From contig NZ_JAFMSS010000002.1 in assembly GCF_017916295.1 (NCBI RefSeq), forward strand, positions 394,324 to 458,323: 64,000 bases of DNA. Direction: 5' to 3'. The position numbers and the translations under genes were made by a program. The notes under the pieces were generated by a model. That model did not search any database. It was given only the letters and a program-made list of their open reading frames with translations, and had not been told where the DNA came from. This DNA comes from Rubellimicrobium arenae (GTDB taxonomy: Bacteria; Pseudomonadota; Alphaproteobacteria; Rhodobacterales; Rhodobacteraceae). How positions within the stretch are numbered: position 1 is the first letter of the stretch; each line of letters begins with the position of its first letter. Shown in pieces: positions 52,284-61,076 of this stretch.

Positions 52284-52715
52284 TCACTCGGCGGGCGTCA
52301 GGGCTGCGTCGAACCGTGCGTCCCGCGTGTTCGCGGGGGCAGCGCCGAAGCCGTGACGGATCACGGTGAACAGGAACACCAGCATCGAGGCCGCCGTCAT
52401 CAGCGATCCCCCGATGGCGGCGGGCAGGAACTCGGGACGCCCCGCGAACTCGGCCGCGAGGCCGCCCGTCATGAGCAGCACGCCCGGGATGGCCAGGCCC
52501 GCATGGATCCGGGGCAGCCAGCCCTGCGCCGCGCGCGGCGTCAGGCGATAGTAGATGGCAAAGAGCGCCATGGTGGCCCAGCCCACGAGGTTCAGGTGGG
52601 CGTGGACCGGGGCAAAGGTGAAGTTCTGCGCGATCCCCATCCAGATACCCAGAGCCATGCCACCCGTCACGCAAAGGACGGCGGCCAGAAAGAAAACGAA
52701 AGCGATGTCGCGCAT
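52284..52715 (-). CDS. small four-helix membrane protein resembling a fragment of cytochrome oxidase subunit I (CcoN-like)
   Basis: A protein of 143 residues with about four membrane helices (4-26, 38-57, 68-88, 96-118). The stretch APVHAHLNLVGWATMALFAI near residue 30 resembles the helix of cbb3-type subunit I that holds haem-ligand histidines. Such short proteins are often annotated as cytochrome-c oxidase subunit I-like, but they lack most of the oxidase. They may bind haem or may be a scaffold; the function is unknown. An upstream frame would add 37 residues; the start chosen has AAGAGGA in front. It is separated from proS by a terminator. Confidence 0.78.
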   Translation of the reverse strand: MRDIAFVFFLAAVLCVTGGMALGIWMGIAQNFTFAPVHAHLNLVGWATMALFAIYYRLTPRAAQGWLPRIHAGLAIPGVLLMTGGLAAEFAGRPEFLPAAIGGSLMTAASMLVFLFTVIRHGFGAAPANTRDARFDAALTPAE

Positions 52716-52904
52716 TGAAATCCTCTTGTAATGCGGCGTCAAAATTCTTCGTCGGAGCCGCTGAAATGATCCGGCTCCGGTGGTCAGGATGCGAAATGCA
52801 TCCGCGTTTCGAATGGAAATGAACACCTCAGGTCCTCGTGCGTCAAGCCTGCATGAGCCGGAGGTAAGGAAAACCGGACGCGGCCCCCGCGTCCGGTCCC
52901 AGGA

Positions 52905-53342
52905 TCACAGCGGCGGGCCGGTGAAGTCGAGGTGGTGGCGCCCGGCACTTTCCAGGATGGGCCCCATTTGATCCGGGATGCGGTACGCGTGGCGCGCCAT
53001 CTCGGCGAAGAAGCCTTCGAAGCCGCCAGGGGTCAGGATCACGAGGTGGCGGGACTCGGTCAGGGCGCGGAAGGTGTGCTCGGCGCCACGGGGGATGAAG
53101 GCGGCCTCGCCCGCGCCCTTGCGGAAGCTCTGGCCCTCGACCGAGAACTCCATCTCGCCGGACAGGACGACGAAGCATTCGTCCTCCCGGTGATGGACAT
53201 GACGCGGAGGACCCGACAGGGCCGGCGAGGTGCTGTCCACGACGCACATGCGTCCGCCCGTCTCGGCGGTGGCGACCAGGGTGCGATAGGTGGTTCCGTT
53301 CCAATCGAGGATATCGGAATCGGCAACAGAAACGTCTTTCAT
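52905..53342 (-). CDS. cupin domain protein (first of a pair)
   Basis: Single-domain cupin of 145 residues. Motif 1 is GPPRHVHHREDECFVVLSGE, with His-x-His and Glu as metal ligands, and motif 2 is FIPRGAEHTFRA with the last His. Related proteins include quercetinase-like dioxygenases and small-molecule binding cupins; the substrate is unknown. ATG follows CTGGAG. It is divergent from a LysR regulator (88 bp), and a second, related cupin lies on the far side of that regulator in the same orientation. Confidence 0.87.
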   Translation of the reverse strand: MKDVSVADSDILDWNGTTYRTLVATAETGGRMCVVDSTSPALSGPPRHVHHREDECFVVLSGEMEFSVEGQSFRKGAGEAAFIPRGAEHTFRALTESRHLVILTPGGFEGFFAEMARHAYRIPDQMGPILESAGRHHLDFTGPPL

Positions 53343-53364
53343 TTCAATCTCCAGGATCAAGCTG

Positions 53365-53382
53365 CGTCGACAATGATCGACG
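53365..53382. promoter_or_regulatory. candidate LysR operator between cupin and lysR genes
   Basis: CGTCGA and TCGACG, separated by CAATGA, form an 18-bp inverted repeat in the divergent gap, 23 bp before the cupin start. Its size and position suit a LysR-type regulator site; this is inferred. Confidence 0.5.
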
Positions 53383-53430
53383 ACGGGGACATACCTCGGC
53401 TGCCGGAGTCGTGGAAAATGGAAAGAACTT

Positions 53431-54396
53431 ATGCTCATTATTCATTCCATGAATATGGCAACCTTCGACCTGAACCTCCTGCGCGTTCTGGACGCCCTCC
53501 TGCGCGAGGGGTCCACCACGGCGGCCGGCCGGCGCGTGGGCCTGTCGCAGCCCGCGGTCTCGGCGGCTCTTGCCCGGTTGCGCGACGCCCTGGGCGATCC
53601 GCTCTTCGTGCGGCGCGGGCCACGGCTGGACGCGACGGACTACGCCAGGAGCCTGGCCGAGCCATTGCGCCAGCATCTCGACTCGCTCCAACGCCTCCTG
53701 TCGGGCCCGCAGGTCTTCGATGCCGCGACGGCGACGGCGTCGTTCCGGATCTCGGGGGCGGACTTCTTCGGGGAACTCCTGATGCCCCGGATGGGCGAGA
53801 TCCTCCTCAGGGAGGCACCGGGCCTGCGCGTGCATCTCACGGATCTGGTGCCGTCGAACTATGTCGACACGCTCGAGCGCTACGTCGTGGACATCGCCCT
53901 GATGCCCCGGGCCGAACTGCCGGACTGGATCGAATGGCGGCCGCTCTTCCATTCGCCCTTCGCGATGATCGCACGGACCGGCCATCCCCGGCTGGCTGGC
54001 CTGTCGTCGGGCGACGCGGTTCCGCTGGATCTCTTCTGCGGGCTGGATCACGTCCTCATGTCGCCCGAGGGCAAGCCGCGCGCCATGGTGGACGACGCCC
54101 TGGCGCGCATGGGCCGGACACGGCGGGTCGTCATGACCCTGCCCTTCTTCGGCGGCATCTGCCGCAGCGTGGCCACGACGGACCTCGTGGCGATGGTGCC
54201 GCTGCAGATGGCGAGGCACATGGCTCCGACCCTTGGCCTGACGGTCCTTGAACCGGCCCTGCCGGTTCCGGTGCCGCTGATCGGCATGGTCTGGCACAAG
54301 CGGGCGACCACCTCGCCCGCTCATCGCTGGCTGCGGGAGCGGGTCGCGGAGGTCCTGCGCCCCCTCAACGAAGGCCAGCCCGACCTCCCCGACTGA
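53431..54396 (+). CDS. LysR-family transcriptional regulator
   Basis: Regulator of 321 residues. The N-terminal winged helix-turn-helix (~10-70) reads TFDLNLLRVLDALLREGS and then TAAGRRVGLSQPAVSAAL; the effector domain (~95-310) is the usual periplasmic-binding-protein fold. Three in-frame ATGs are possible: 53431 (with GGAAAG before it), 53449 and 53455. If a later one is used, the palindrome at 53440-53454 falls in the leader. The product looks closest to NodD/NahR-like LysR members with a long helix linker. It is divergent from one cupin gene and convergent with a second one, so it probably controls both. Confidence 0.9.
   Translation: MLIIHSMNMATFDLNLLRVLDALLREGSTTAAGRRVGLSQPAVSAALARLRDALGDPLFVRRGPRLDATDYARSLAEPLRQHLDSLQRLLSGPQVFDAATATASFRISGADFFGELLMPRMGEILLREAPGLRVHLTDLVPSNYVDTLERYVVDIALMPRAELPDWIEWRPLFHSPFAMIARTGHPRLAGLSSGDAVPLDLFCGLDHVLMSPEGKPRAMVDDALARMGRTRRVVMTLPFFGGICRSVATTDLVAMVPLQMARHMAPTLGLTVLEPALPVPVPLIGMVWHKRATTSPAHRWLRERVAEVLRPLNEGQPDLPD
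53440..53454. promoter_or_regulatory. perfect palindrome at the lysR start
   Basis: ATTCAT-TCC-ATGAAT is a 15-bp inverted repeat that also fits the T-N11-A rule of LysR sites. It overlaps the first possible start region of the lysR gene, which suggests autoregulation or that translation begins at 53449 or 53455. Confidence 0.45.
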
Positions 54397-54431
54397 CCCG
54401 GAGCCCGGACGTCGCCATGGCTCTTAGGCGA

Positions 54432-54821
54432 TCAGGCGGGGCCCTGGTCCATCAGGCTGGTCCGGCTCAGGAGAGCGATGTGCCGGGCCTCGGTCACGGC
54501 CCGGACCTCGTGCTCGATCCCTCGGGGGATGAAGATGCTCTCCCCCGCCCGACGGCGAAGGATCCGCCCCGCCATGCGGAACTCCAGGATGCCGGACAGG
54601 ATCACGCAAAGCTCGTCCCGGTCGTCGTGGACATGAGGCGGGATGCAGGCTTCAGCGGGCGTGGTGCTATCGAGGACGCTCAGCGCGCCCGTGTCATGCG
54701 ACGAGAGCATGGTGTGGTACCTGATGGACGGTGTCGGGAACATGGCGGCGCCCATGAGATCGCGCGCCATGGCGGCCGGGAGGCTCGGCACAGGGAAGTC
54801 GTGCGAAATAGCGTTCATCAT
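54432..54821 (-). CDS. cupin domain protein (second of a pair)
   Basis: A cupin of 129 residues with motif 1 IPPHVHDDRDELCVILSGI and motif 2 FIPRGIEHEVRAVTEARHIA. Its order of motifs and the segments SVLDSTTPAE and TEARHIALL resemble the first cupin (VVDSTSPAL, TESRHLVIL), so the two are probably paralogues. The start is one of two adjacent ATGs with CGGAG in front. The region just upstream carries a 12-mer also found before the lysR gene. The gene is convergent with lysR. The ligand is unknown. Confidence 0.85.
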   Translation of the reverse strand: MMNAISHDFPVPSLPAAMARDLMGAAMFPTPSIRYHTMLSSHDTGALSVLDSTTPAEACIPPHVHDDRDELCVILSGILEFRMAGRILRRRAGESIFIPRGIEHEVRAVTEARHIALLSRTSLMDQGPA

Positions 54822-55011
54822 CGTCTCCGTGGAAAATGGGAAAGGGCAAAGGTTCAATGCCGGCAGACTAGGCCCGACGGCGCCCCGCGCTGTAGTCAGG
54901 ATATCCGGACCCGGCGCATGGCCGAACCCGCCCCGCCAGGACCGCCCCGTCCTTGCCAATGCGCTGTGCCTCGGCCACATCTGGGCGGGACACTACGGGG
55001 GACGGCCCGCA

Positions 55012-56070
55012 ATGGCGGTGACGGTCGGACAGCAGGCACGGATCTGGGGCGTGACGGCGCTCGTCTTCTTCCTGTTGCTCTGGTTCCTGGGAAACGTCCT
55101 GCTGCCCTTCATCCTGGGGGCCATCGTGGCCTACCTGCTCGATCCGCTCGCCGACCGGCTGGAACGGGCGGGGATGAAAAGGGTCTGGGCGGTGGTGCTG
55201 ATCACGCTGTCCGCCCTGCTTGCCATCGTCGTGGCCAGCCTGATCATCGTTCCGACCCTGGTGAACCAGGCCACGGCCCTGATCCAGATCACGCCACAGC
55301 TCGTGACCCAGGCCGGAAACTGGCTGACCGAACGGTTTCCGACCCTGGTCGAGGCGGACAGCCCGCTGCGCCAGCAGATCTCGGAGGTCGGCGCGGGCAT
55401 CCAGCAGCGGGCGGGTCAGCTGCTCAACACCCTGCTGAGCTCGGCCGTCGGGGTCATCAACGGACTGCTCATCGTGATCGTGGTCCCGGTGGTGACCTTC
55501 TACCTCCTGCTCGACTGGGACGCGATGGTGGCGCGGATCGACGACCTCCTCCCGCGCGAGCACGTGTCGACGATCCGGGCCCTGGCGCGGGAGTGCGACG
55601 ACCGGCTGGCCGCCTTCATCCGCGGACAGGGCCTCGTCTGCCTCATCCTGGGGACCTACTATGCCGTGGCGCTCGCCATGGTCGGGCTCAACTTCGGGCT
55701 GGTGGTGGGCGCCATCGCCGGGGCGCTGACCTTCATCCCCTACGTGGGCGCCCTCGTGGGCGGGCTCCTTGCCAGCGGGCTCGCGCTTTATCAGTTCTGG
55801 GGCAACTGGGTCTGGGTTCTCGCCGTCTGGGCCATCTTCCAGTCGGGCCAGTTCGTGGAAGGCAACTTCCTGACTCCCAAGCTGGTCGGCGAGCGGGTCG
55901 GCGTGCACCCGGTCTGGCTTCTGTTCGCGCTGTCGGCCTTCGGCGCGCTGTTCGGCTTCCTGGGCGTGGTCGTGGCGGTGCCCGTCGCGGCCGTGCTGGG
56001 CGTCCTGGTCCGGTTCGCCATCGCCAAGTACAAGGAAAGCCGCCTTTACCGGGGCGCGCGGATCTCATGA
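55012..56070 (+). CDS. AI-2E family (PerM/YdiK-like) membrane transporter
   Basis: Inner-membrane protein of 352 residues with seven to eight helices: a cluster of two at the N-terminus (~10-45), one near 60-82, a soluble stretch (~85-140), and four to five more from 145 to the end. FIPYVGALVGGLLA near 240 is the typical motif of this family. Members have been tied to AI-2 export, Na+/H+ antiport and other roles, so no substrate is assigned. Its last four bases overlap the start of hdaA (ATGA); this pairing is known from other alphaproteobacteria. No autoinducer-2 synthase gene is in the window. Confidence 0.9.
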   Translation: MAVTVGQQARIWGVTALVFFLLLWFLGNVLLPFILGAIVAYLLDPLADRLERAGMKRVWAVVLITLSALLAIVVASLIIVPTLVNQATALIQITPQLVTQAGNWLTERFPTLVEADSPLRQQISEVGAGIQQRAGQLLNTLLSSAVGVINGLLIVIVVPVVTFYLLLDWDAMVARIDDLLPREHVSTIRALARECDDRLAAFIRGQGLVCLILGTYYAVALAMVGLNFGLVVGAIAGALTFIPYVGALVGGLLASGLALYQFWGNWVWVLAVWAIFQSGQFVEGNFLTPKLVGERVGVHPVWLLFALSAFGALFGFLGVVVAVPVAAVLGVLVRFAIAKYKESRLYRGARIS

Positions 56071-56822
56071 TCGATGAGCAGCTGAGCTTCTTCGCGGCCG
56101 AGGACTGGCCCGAGAAACCCCGCCGTGCCGCCCGCACCACCGCCCCTGCCCTGGATGCCGAGCAACTGAGCTTCGACTGGGCGCTGCCGGTCTCGCTCGG
56201 CCCCGAGGACTTCTTCGTGTCCGAATCCAACATGGACGCCCATGCCATGATCGCGGGAGGGCTCCGCTGGCCCGAAGGCAAGCTGGCCCTGGTCGGACCC
56301 GAGGGCTCGGGAAAGACGCACCTCGTGCGCATCTGGCAAAGCCTGACCGGAGCCGAGCGGCGGGACTCCCGGGAACTGACGGCCGAGCTTCCCCCGCCCG
56401 GGTCCGCCGTGGCGGTCGAGGATCTCGAGTCCCTCCCGCGTGAGGCCGAAACGGCCCTGTTCCACCTTCACAACCATCTGGCCGCGACGGGGGGACGCCT
56501 GTTGCTGACGTCGGACCGGCCGCCGTCGCGCTGGGGCGTGCGGCTGCCCGACCTCGCCTCGCGCGTGCAGGCCACCACGGTGGTGCGCCTCAACCCTCCC
56601 GATGACGCGCTGGTCGAGGCGCTGCTGGCCAAGCAGTTCGCGGACCGGCAGCTCTTTCCCGCGCCGGGGGTGCTGACCTTCGTGGCGCGCCGGATCGAAC
56701 GGTCGCACGCCGCCGCCGCCGCCGCCGTGGCCACCCTGGACCGCGCCAGCCTGTCCGAAGGCCAGCGCGTGAGCCTGGCCCTGGCCCGGCGGGTCCTCGA
56801 CAGCACGGACGCCGGCTTCTAG
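56067..56822 (+). CDS. hdaA: DnaA regulatory inactivator HdaA
   Basis: AAA+ protein of 251 residues that, with the loaded sliding clamp, makes DnaA hydrolyse ATP and so limits re-initiation. The AAA+ core is recognisable by Walker A GPEGSGKTHL near 75 and VEDLESL near 117, and it lacks the DnaA DNA-binding domain 4. Two candidate clamp-binding motifs occur near the N-terminus, QLSFF (5-9) and QLSFD (33-37); the second is in the position usual for the family. The start overlaps the transporter gene by 4 nt. ppk follows 25 bp downstream, so expression may be shared. Confidence 0.92.
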   Translation: MIDEQLSFFAAEDWPEKPRRAARTTAPALDAEQLSFDWALPVSLGPEDFFVSESNMDAHAMIAGGLRWPEGKLALVGPEGSGKTHLVRIWQSLTGAERRDSRELTAELPPPGSAVAVEDLESLPREAETALFHLHNHLAATGGRLLLTSDRPPSRWGVRLPDLASRVQATTVVRLNPPDDALVEALLAKQFADRQLFPAPGVLTFVARRIERSHAAAAAAVATLDRASLSEGQRVSLALARRVLDSTDAGF

Positions 56823-56847
56823 CCTGCAGGTTCCCAGGAGAGTATCG

Positions 56848-59016
56848 ATGCCCGACGCCGACTTCCTCAAGTCGCCCTTCCCGGCCCCCCTGGCTCCGCC
56901 TGCCGACATGACGGGGCCGGCCCGCTTCTTCAACCGCGAGCTGTCGTGGCTCGGCTTCAACTGGCGCGTGCTGGAGGAGGCCCAGAACCCGCGCGTGCCC
57001 CTGCTCGAGCGGCTGCGGTTCCTGTCGATCTCGGCCACCAACCTGGACGAGTTCTACACCGTCCGGGTCGCGGGCCTGCGCGAGCTGTCGCGCGCGGGCA
57101 GCACCGCTCCCTCCCCCGACGGGCTGACCCCGGCACGGCAGCTGGCCCTGATCGACGCCGAGGCGCGTCGGCTCATCGCCCGGCAGCAAGCCACCTGGGA
57201 GGTGCTGAAGGCCAAGATGGCGCAGGAAGGGATTGTCATCCTCACCCGCGCCGAGGTGACCGAGGAGGATGCCCCCTATCTGGAGGAATTCTTCCTCAAC
57301 CGCGTCTTCCCGATCCTGTCGCCCCTGGCCATCGACCCGGCGCACCCCTTCCCCTTCATCCCGAACGAAGGCTTCGCCCTGGCCCTGGCCCTCGAGCGGA
57401 CGGGCGAGCGGCGCAGCTTGCGCGCCCTGCTTCCGCTGCCGCCGCAGGTGGACAGGTTCGTGGCGCTTCCCACCGCCGGCGGATCGCGCTTCCTGCCCCT
57501 CGAGGAGTTGCTCCTCCTCCATCTTGACCGCCTGTTCCCGGGCTACCGCCTGACCGGCTCCTGCGCCTTCCGGGTCCTGCGCGACAGCGACCTCGAGGTC
57601 GAGGACGAGGCCGAGGACCTGGTGCGCGAGTTCGAGACCGCGCTGAAGCGCCGCCGCCGCGGCGAGGTCGTCCGGCTCAAGATCACGGCCGGTGCTCCGC
57701 CCTCCCTGCGGGGCCTGGTCATGGACAACCTCCATGTGGAGCCGGGCGAGGTCGTCGAGGTGGACCGGATGCTGGGCATCGGCAGCCTGTCGGAGCTCGT
57801 GCTCGACTCCCGGCCCGACCTTCTCTGGCCGCCCTTCACGCCCCGCGTGCCCGAGCGGGTCCAGGACCATGGCGGCGACATCTTTGCCGCGATCCGGCAA
57901 AAGGACATGCTGCTGCACCACCCCTACGAGACCTTCGACACGGTGGTGCGGTTCCTCCAGCAGGCGGCCCGGGACCCGGACGTGGTCGCGATCAAGCAGA
58001 CGCTCTACCGGACCTCGCGCAACAGCCCGATCGTGGACGCGCTCTGCGAGGCGGCCGAGGACGGCAAGTCGGTGACGGCCCTCGTGGAGCTGAAGGCCCG
58101 CTTCGACGAGGCCGCCAACATCCGCCAGTCGCGGCGGCTCGAACGCGCGGGCGCGCACGTGGTTTACGGCTTCACCAGCCTGAAGACCCACGCCAAGGTC
58201 AGCGTCGTCGTACGGCGGGAAGGGGACAGGCTCGTCACCTACACCCATTTCGGGACCGGCAACTACCACCCGATCACCGCACGGATCTACACGGACCTGT
58301 CGCTCTTTTCGACCGACGCACGGCTGGGGCGCGACGCGACCAAGCTCTTCAACTACGTCGGCGGTTACGCGACGCCGGAAGGGATGGAGAACCTCGCCAT
58401 CTCGCCGCTCACGCTCAAGCCCCGGCTCCTCGAGATGATCGCCGCCGAAGCCGACCACGCCCGCGCCGGCCGTCCGGCGGCCATCTGGCTGAAGGTCAAC
58501 TCGATCACCGAGGAAAGCCTGATCGACGCCCTTTATGCGGCGTCGCAGGCGGGGGTGAGGATCAGCCTGATCGTGCGCGGCATCTGCGGCCTGCGTCCCG
58601 GCATCGCCGGCCTGAGCGAGAACATCCGCGTCAAGTCGATCATCGGCCGGTTCCTGGAGCATTCACGGATCGTGTGCTTCGGCAACGGCTATGGCCTTCC
58701 GGCCCGCCGGGCGCGGGTCTTCCTGTCCTCGGCCGACTGGATGGGGCGCAACATGGACCGGCGCGTCGAGACGCTCGTCGAGGCCATGAACCCCACGGTC
58801 AAGGCGCAGATCGTGGACCAGATCATGGCCGCGAACCTCGCGGACGTGGCGCAGTCCTGGGTCATGATGCCGGACGGCGGCTTCGTGCGCGCCCGGCAGC
58901 CCGATGACGGGAACGCCTTCTCGTGCCACAAGTTCTTCATGGAGAACCCGTCGCTTTCGGGACGCGGCTCCAAAGGCGCGGCGGACGTCCGCCCGCTCAC
59001 CTTGGGCGAGGCCTGA
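56848..59016 (+). CDS. ppk: polyphosphate kinase 1
   Basis: Makes polyphosphate from ATP reversibly. It has 722 residues with four domains: N-terminal (from FFNRELSWLGFNWRV near 30), head, and two phospholipase-D-like catalytic domains. The phosphorylated His is H448 in LKTHAKVS and the second His is H467 in YTHFGTGNYH; the 19-residue spacing equals that of E. coli PPK1. ATG follows CAGGAGAG. The ppx gene follows after 60 bp, a typical ppk-ppx pair for polyphosphate turnover. Confidence 0.96.
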   Translation: MPDADFLKSPFPAPLAPPADMTGPARFFNRELSWLGFNWRVLEEAQNPRVPLLERLRFLSISATNLDEFYTVRVAGLRELSRAGSTAPSPDGLTPARQLALIDAEARRLIARQQATWEVLKAKMAQEGIVILTRAEVTEEDAPYLEEFFLNRVFPILSPLAIDPAHPFPFIPNEGFALALALERTGERRSLRALLPLPPQVDRFVALPTAGGSRFLPLEELLLLHLDRLFPGYRLTGSCAFRVLRDSDLEVEDEAEDLVREFETALKRRRRGEVVRLKITAGAPPSLRGLVMDNLHVEPGEVVEVDRMLGIGSLSELVLDSRPDLLWPPFTPRVPERVQDHGGDIFAAIRQKDMLLHHPYETFDTVVRFLQQAARDPDVVAIKQTLYRTSRNSPIVDALCEAAEDGKSVTALVELKARFDEAANIRQSRRLERAGAHVVYGFTSLKTHAKVSVVVRREGDRLVTYTHFGTGNYHPITARIYTDLSLFSTDARLGRDATKLFNYVGGYATPEGMENLAISPLTLKPRLLEMIAAEADHARAGRPAAIWLKVNSITEESLIDALYAASQAGVRISLIVRGICGLRPGIAGLSENIRVKSIIGRFLEHSRIVCFGNGYGLPARRARVFLSSADWMGRNMDRRVETLVEAMNPTVKAQIVDQIMAANLADVAQSWVMMPDGGFVRARQPDDGNAFSCHKFFMENPSLSGRGSKGAADVRPLTLGEA

Positions 59017-59076
59017 TCCGTCATTGACGACGGCGTGGCCCGCCCCACCTCAGCCCAGAACAGGATCCGGACGCCC

Positions 59077-60642
59077 ATGACCAGCGCCCCTGACGCCGAC
59101 CTTTACACCGGCGCCCCTCCCCCTTCGGCCTGGGGAGAGGCGCGACCCTTGTTCGATGGAAGCGTGGGCGCAACGCTGCATGTCGGCGTGGTCGATGTCG
59201 GAAGCAACTCGGTCCGGTTCGTGGTCTTCGACGGGGCGGCCCGGTCCCCGGCCTACTTCTACAACGAAAAGATCATGTGCGCCCTGGGCGCGGGGCTGAG
59301 CGAGTCGGGCCGCCTCAATCCCAAGGGTCGCCTCCGGGCGCTGGACGCGCTTTGCCGCTTCGCCGCCCTCGCGCGGGGGATGGGGCTCGAGACCATGATG
59401 GCCGTGGCCACCGCGGCGGTGCGCGAGGCCGAGGACGGCCCCGACTTCGTGGCCGAGGTCGAGCGGCGGACAGGCCTGCGGCTGCAGGTCATCCCCGGCG
59501 ACGAGGAGGCGCGGCTGTCGGCGCAAGGGGTGCTGCTGGGTTGGCCAGGGAGCTACGGGCTCGTTTGCGACATCGGCGGCGCGTCGATGGAGCTGGCCGA
59601 CCTCGCCAACGGCAAGGTCGGACGGCGCGTGACCTCGCCGTTGGGCGGTCTCAAGCTGCAGGAGGTGAAGGGCGGGCCCAAGGTCCTGTCCCGGCACATC
59701 TCCGAAGTCATGGCGCGGCTCCATTCCGACATGGACCACGAAACGGGGATGCGGATCTTCCTGGTCGGAGGATCCTGGCGCGCGATCGCGCGGGTGGACA
59801 TGGACCGGCGGAGCTGGCCGCTGACGGTGCAGCACGAATACCGGATGACGCCCGCCGCCGTGGCCGCCACCCGGGCGCATATCGAGTCCGCGGACCTCGG
59901 CGCGCTCCAGAAGAAGCTGGACATTTCGGGCGACCGGATGGCGCTGGTCCCGGTGGCGGTGCAGGTGCTGGACGAGCTTTGCCGCGTCTTCAAGCCCAAG
60001 GACATCGCGGTCAGCTCCTACGGCATCCGCGAGGGGATGCTTTATGAGCGGATGCCGCCCGCGCTGCGCGAACGCGACCCGCTGCTGGAGGCCTGCCGGT
60101 TCCAGGAGCGGCGCGACGCGCGGCTTCCGGGCTTTGGGCGCGTGCTGTTCAACTTCGTCCAGCCGCTGTTCCCGGACGCGGACTGGCAACGGCGGCGCAT
60201 CATCGAGGCCGCCTGCCTGCTGCACGACGTGAACTGGCGCGCCCACCCCGACTACCGGGCCGAGACCTGCGTGGACGCCGCCACCCGCGCCAACCTGGGC
60301 GGCATCAAGCACGAGGAGCGGGTCTATCTGGGCCTTGCCCTGATGTACCGCTATTCGTCCCGCCGCGAGGGCACGCGGTTCGATCGCCTGTTCAAGCTCC
60401 TGTCCGACGCCGACGCGCGCGAGGCCGAGGTGCTGGGCCGCGCCATGCGGCTGGGCGCGATGCTCTGGCTCGGGGCGCATGACGCCCCCGGCGTGTTCCG
60501 CTGGCGGCCCGAGAAGAAATCGCTGACCCTGACCGTCGAGGCACGGGCGCGTCCCTTGTTCGGCGAGGTCGCGAAATCCCGGCTCGACGCGCTCGCGCAG
60601 GCCATGGGGGCCGAGGCGAAGGTCATGTTCACCGACGACTGA
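59077..60642 (+). CDS. ppx: exopolyphosphatase (Ppx/GppA family)
   Basis: Releases phosphate from polyphosphate ends, and members can also hydrolyse pppGpp. In 521 residues the ASKHA-fold phosphatase domain has VVDVGSNSVRFVVFD near 31, GDEEARLSAQG near 140 and CDIGGASMELA near 165. A C-terminal HD-like domain (~330-490) includes EAACLLHDVNWRAHP. A GTG 42 nt upstream is an alternative start; neither has a strong ribosome-binding site. It is downstream of ppk on the same strand, opposing it in the polyphosphate cycle. The stop is convergent with a minus-strand gene in a 13-bp palindrome. Confidence 0.94.
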   Translation: MTSAPDADLYTGAPPPSAWGEARPLFDGSVGATLHVGVVDVGSNSVRFVVFDGAARSPAYFYNEKIMCALGAGLSESGRLNPKGRLRALDALCRFAALARGMGLETMMAVATAAVREAEDGPDFVAEVERRTGLRLQVIPGDEEARLSAQGVLLGWPGSYGLVCDIGGASMELADLANGKVGRRVTSPLGGLKLQEVKGGPKVLSRHISEVMARLHSDMDHETGMRIFLVGGSWRAIARVDMDRRSWPLTVQHEYRMTPAAVAATRAHIESADLGALQKKLDISGDRMALVPVAVQVLDELCRVFKPKDIAVSSYGIREGMLYERMPPALRERDPLLEACRFQERRDARLPGFGRVLFNFVQPLFPDADWQRRRIIEAACLLHDVNWRAHPDYRAETCVDAATRANLGGIKHEERVYLGLALMYRYSSRREGTRFDRLFKLLSDADAREAEVLGRAMRLGAMLWLGAHDAPGVFRWRPEKKSLTLTVEARARPLFGEVAKSRLDALAQAMGAEAKVMFTDD

Positions 60643-60652
60643 GCCGGGCTCA
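60640..60652. terminator. palindrome made of two opposing stop codons and flanks
   Basis: TGAGCC-G-GGCTCA is a 13-bp inverted repeat whose outer ends are the ppx TGA and the TGA of the convergent small exported protein. The stem is short for a terminator; its function is uncertain. Confidence 0.4.
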
Positions 60653-61048
60653 GAGCTCCACCTGAGGCCGGGACGAGGGCGCGGCGGGCGCGGGCTCGGC
60701 CCCGGGCGGCGTCCAGGCCGGCGCGTCGGGGCTGCGGCGCAAAAGGATGTCGCCGTTGGGCAGGATCTCGGGAGGCTCGTAGTTCGAAAGGGAGTCGATC
60801 TGCCCGAACACCTCGAGGAAGGCCGGTCCCATCTCTGCGGCGAGCTGCTGAAACAGCGGAAGATACTCGGCCCCGATCCCCGCGAGGTCCTGCAACGGCG
60901 GGGCGACCTCCTCGATGAGACCGCGCAGGAGCAGGTCCGCGCCCTGACCAAGAAGGCTCTGGTCGTCCTCCGTCGGCTGGGCGGCCAAGGGCGCAGCCAT
61001 GAACGTCGCGACGAGGGCAAGGGGCATCAGGCGGATCATCGCCCGCAT
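60650..61048 (-). CDS. small exported protein, function unknown
   Basis: A protein of 132 residues with a signal peptide (MIRLMPLALVATFMAAPLAA) and a helical middle part (~30-85). A Pro/Ala-rich tail follows, with LSNYEPPEILPNGDILLRR near the start of the tail. Similar short proteins occur in other Rhodobacterales and are sometimes labelled as AAA-family ATPase by error; there is no Walker motif. Two starts are possible, nine nucleotides apart. It is the last gene of the minus-strand run and is convergent with ppx. Confidence 0.78.
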   Translation of the reverse strand: MRAMIRLMPLALVATFMAAPLAAQPTEDDQSLLGQGADLLLRGLIEEVAPPLQDLAGIGAEYLPLFQQLAAEMGPAFLEVFGQIDSLSNYEPPEILPNGDILLRRSPDAPAWTPPGAEPAPAAPSSRPQVEL

Positions 61049-61076
61049 ATAGGTCGCGCCACGCCCTGTTGAAGCC

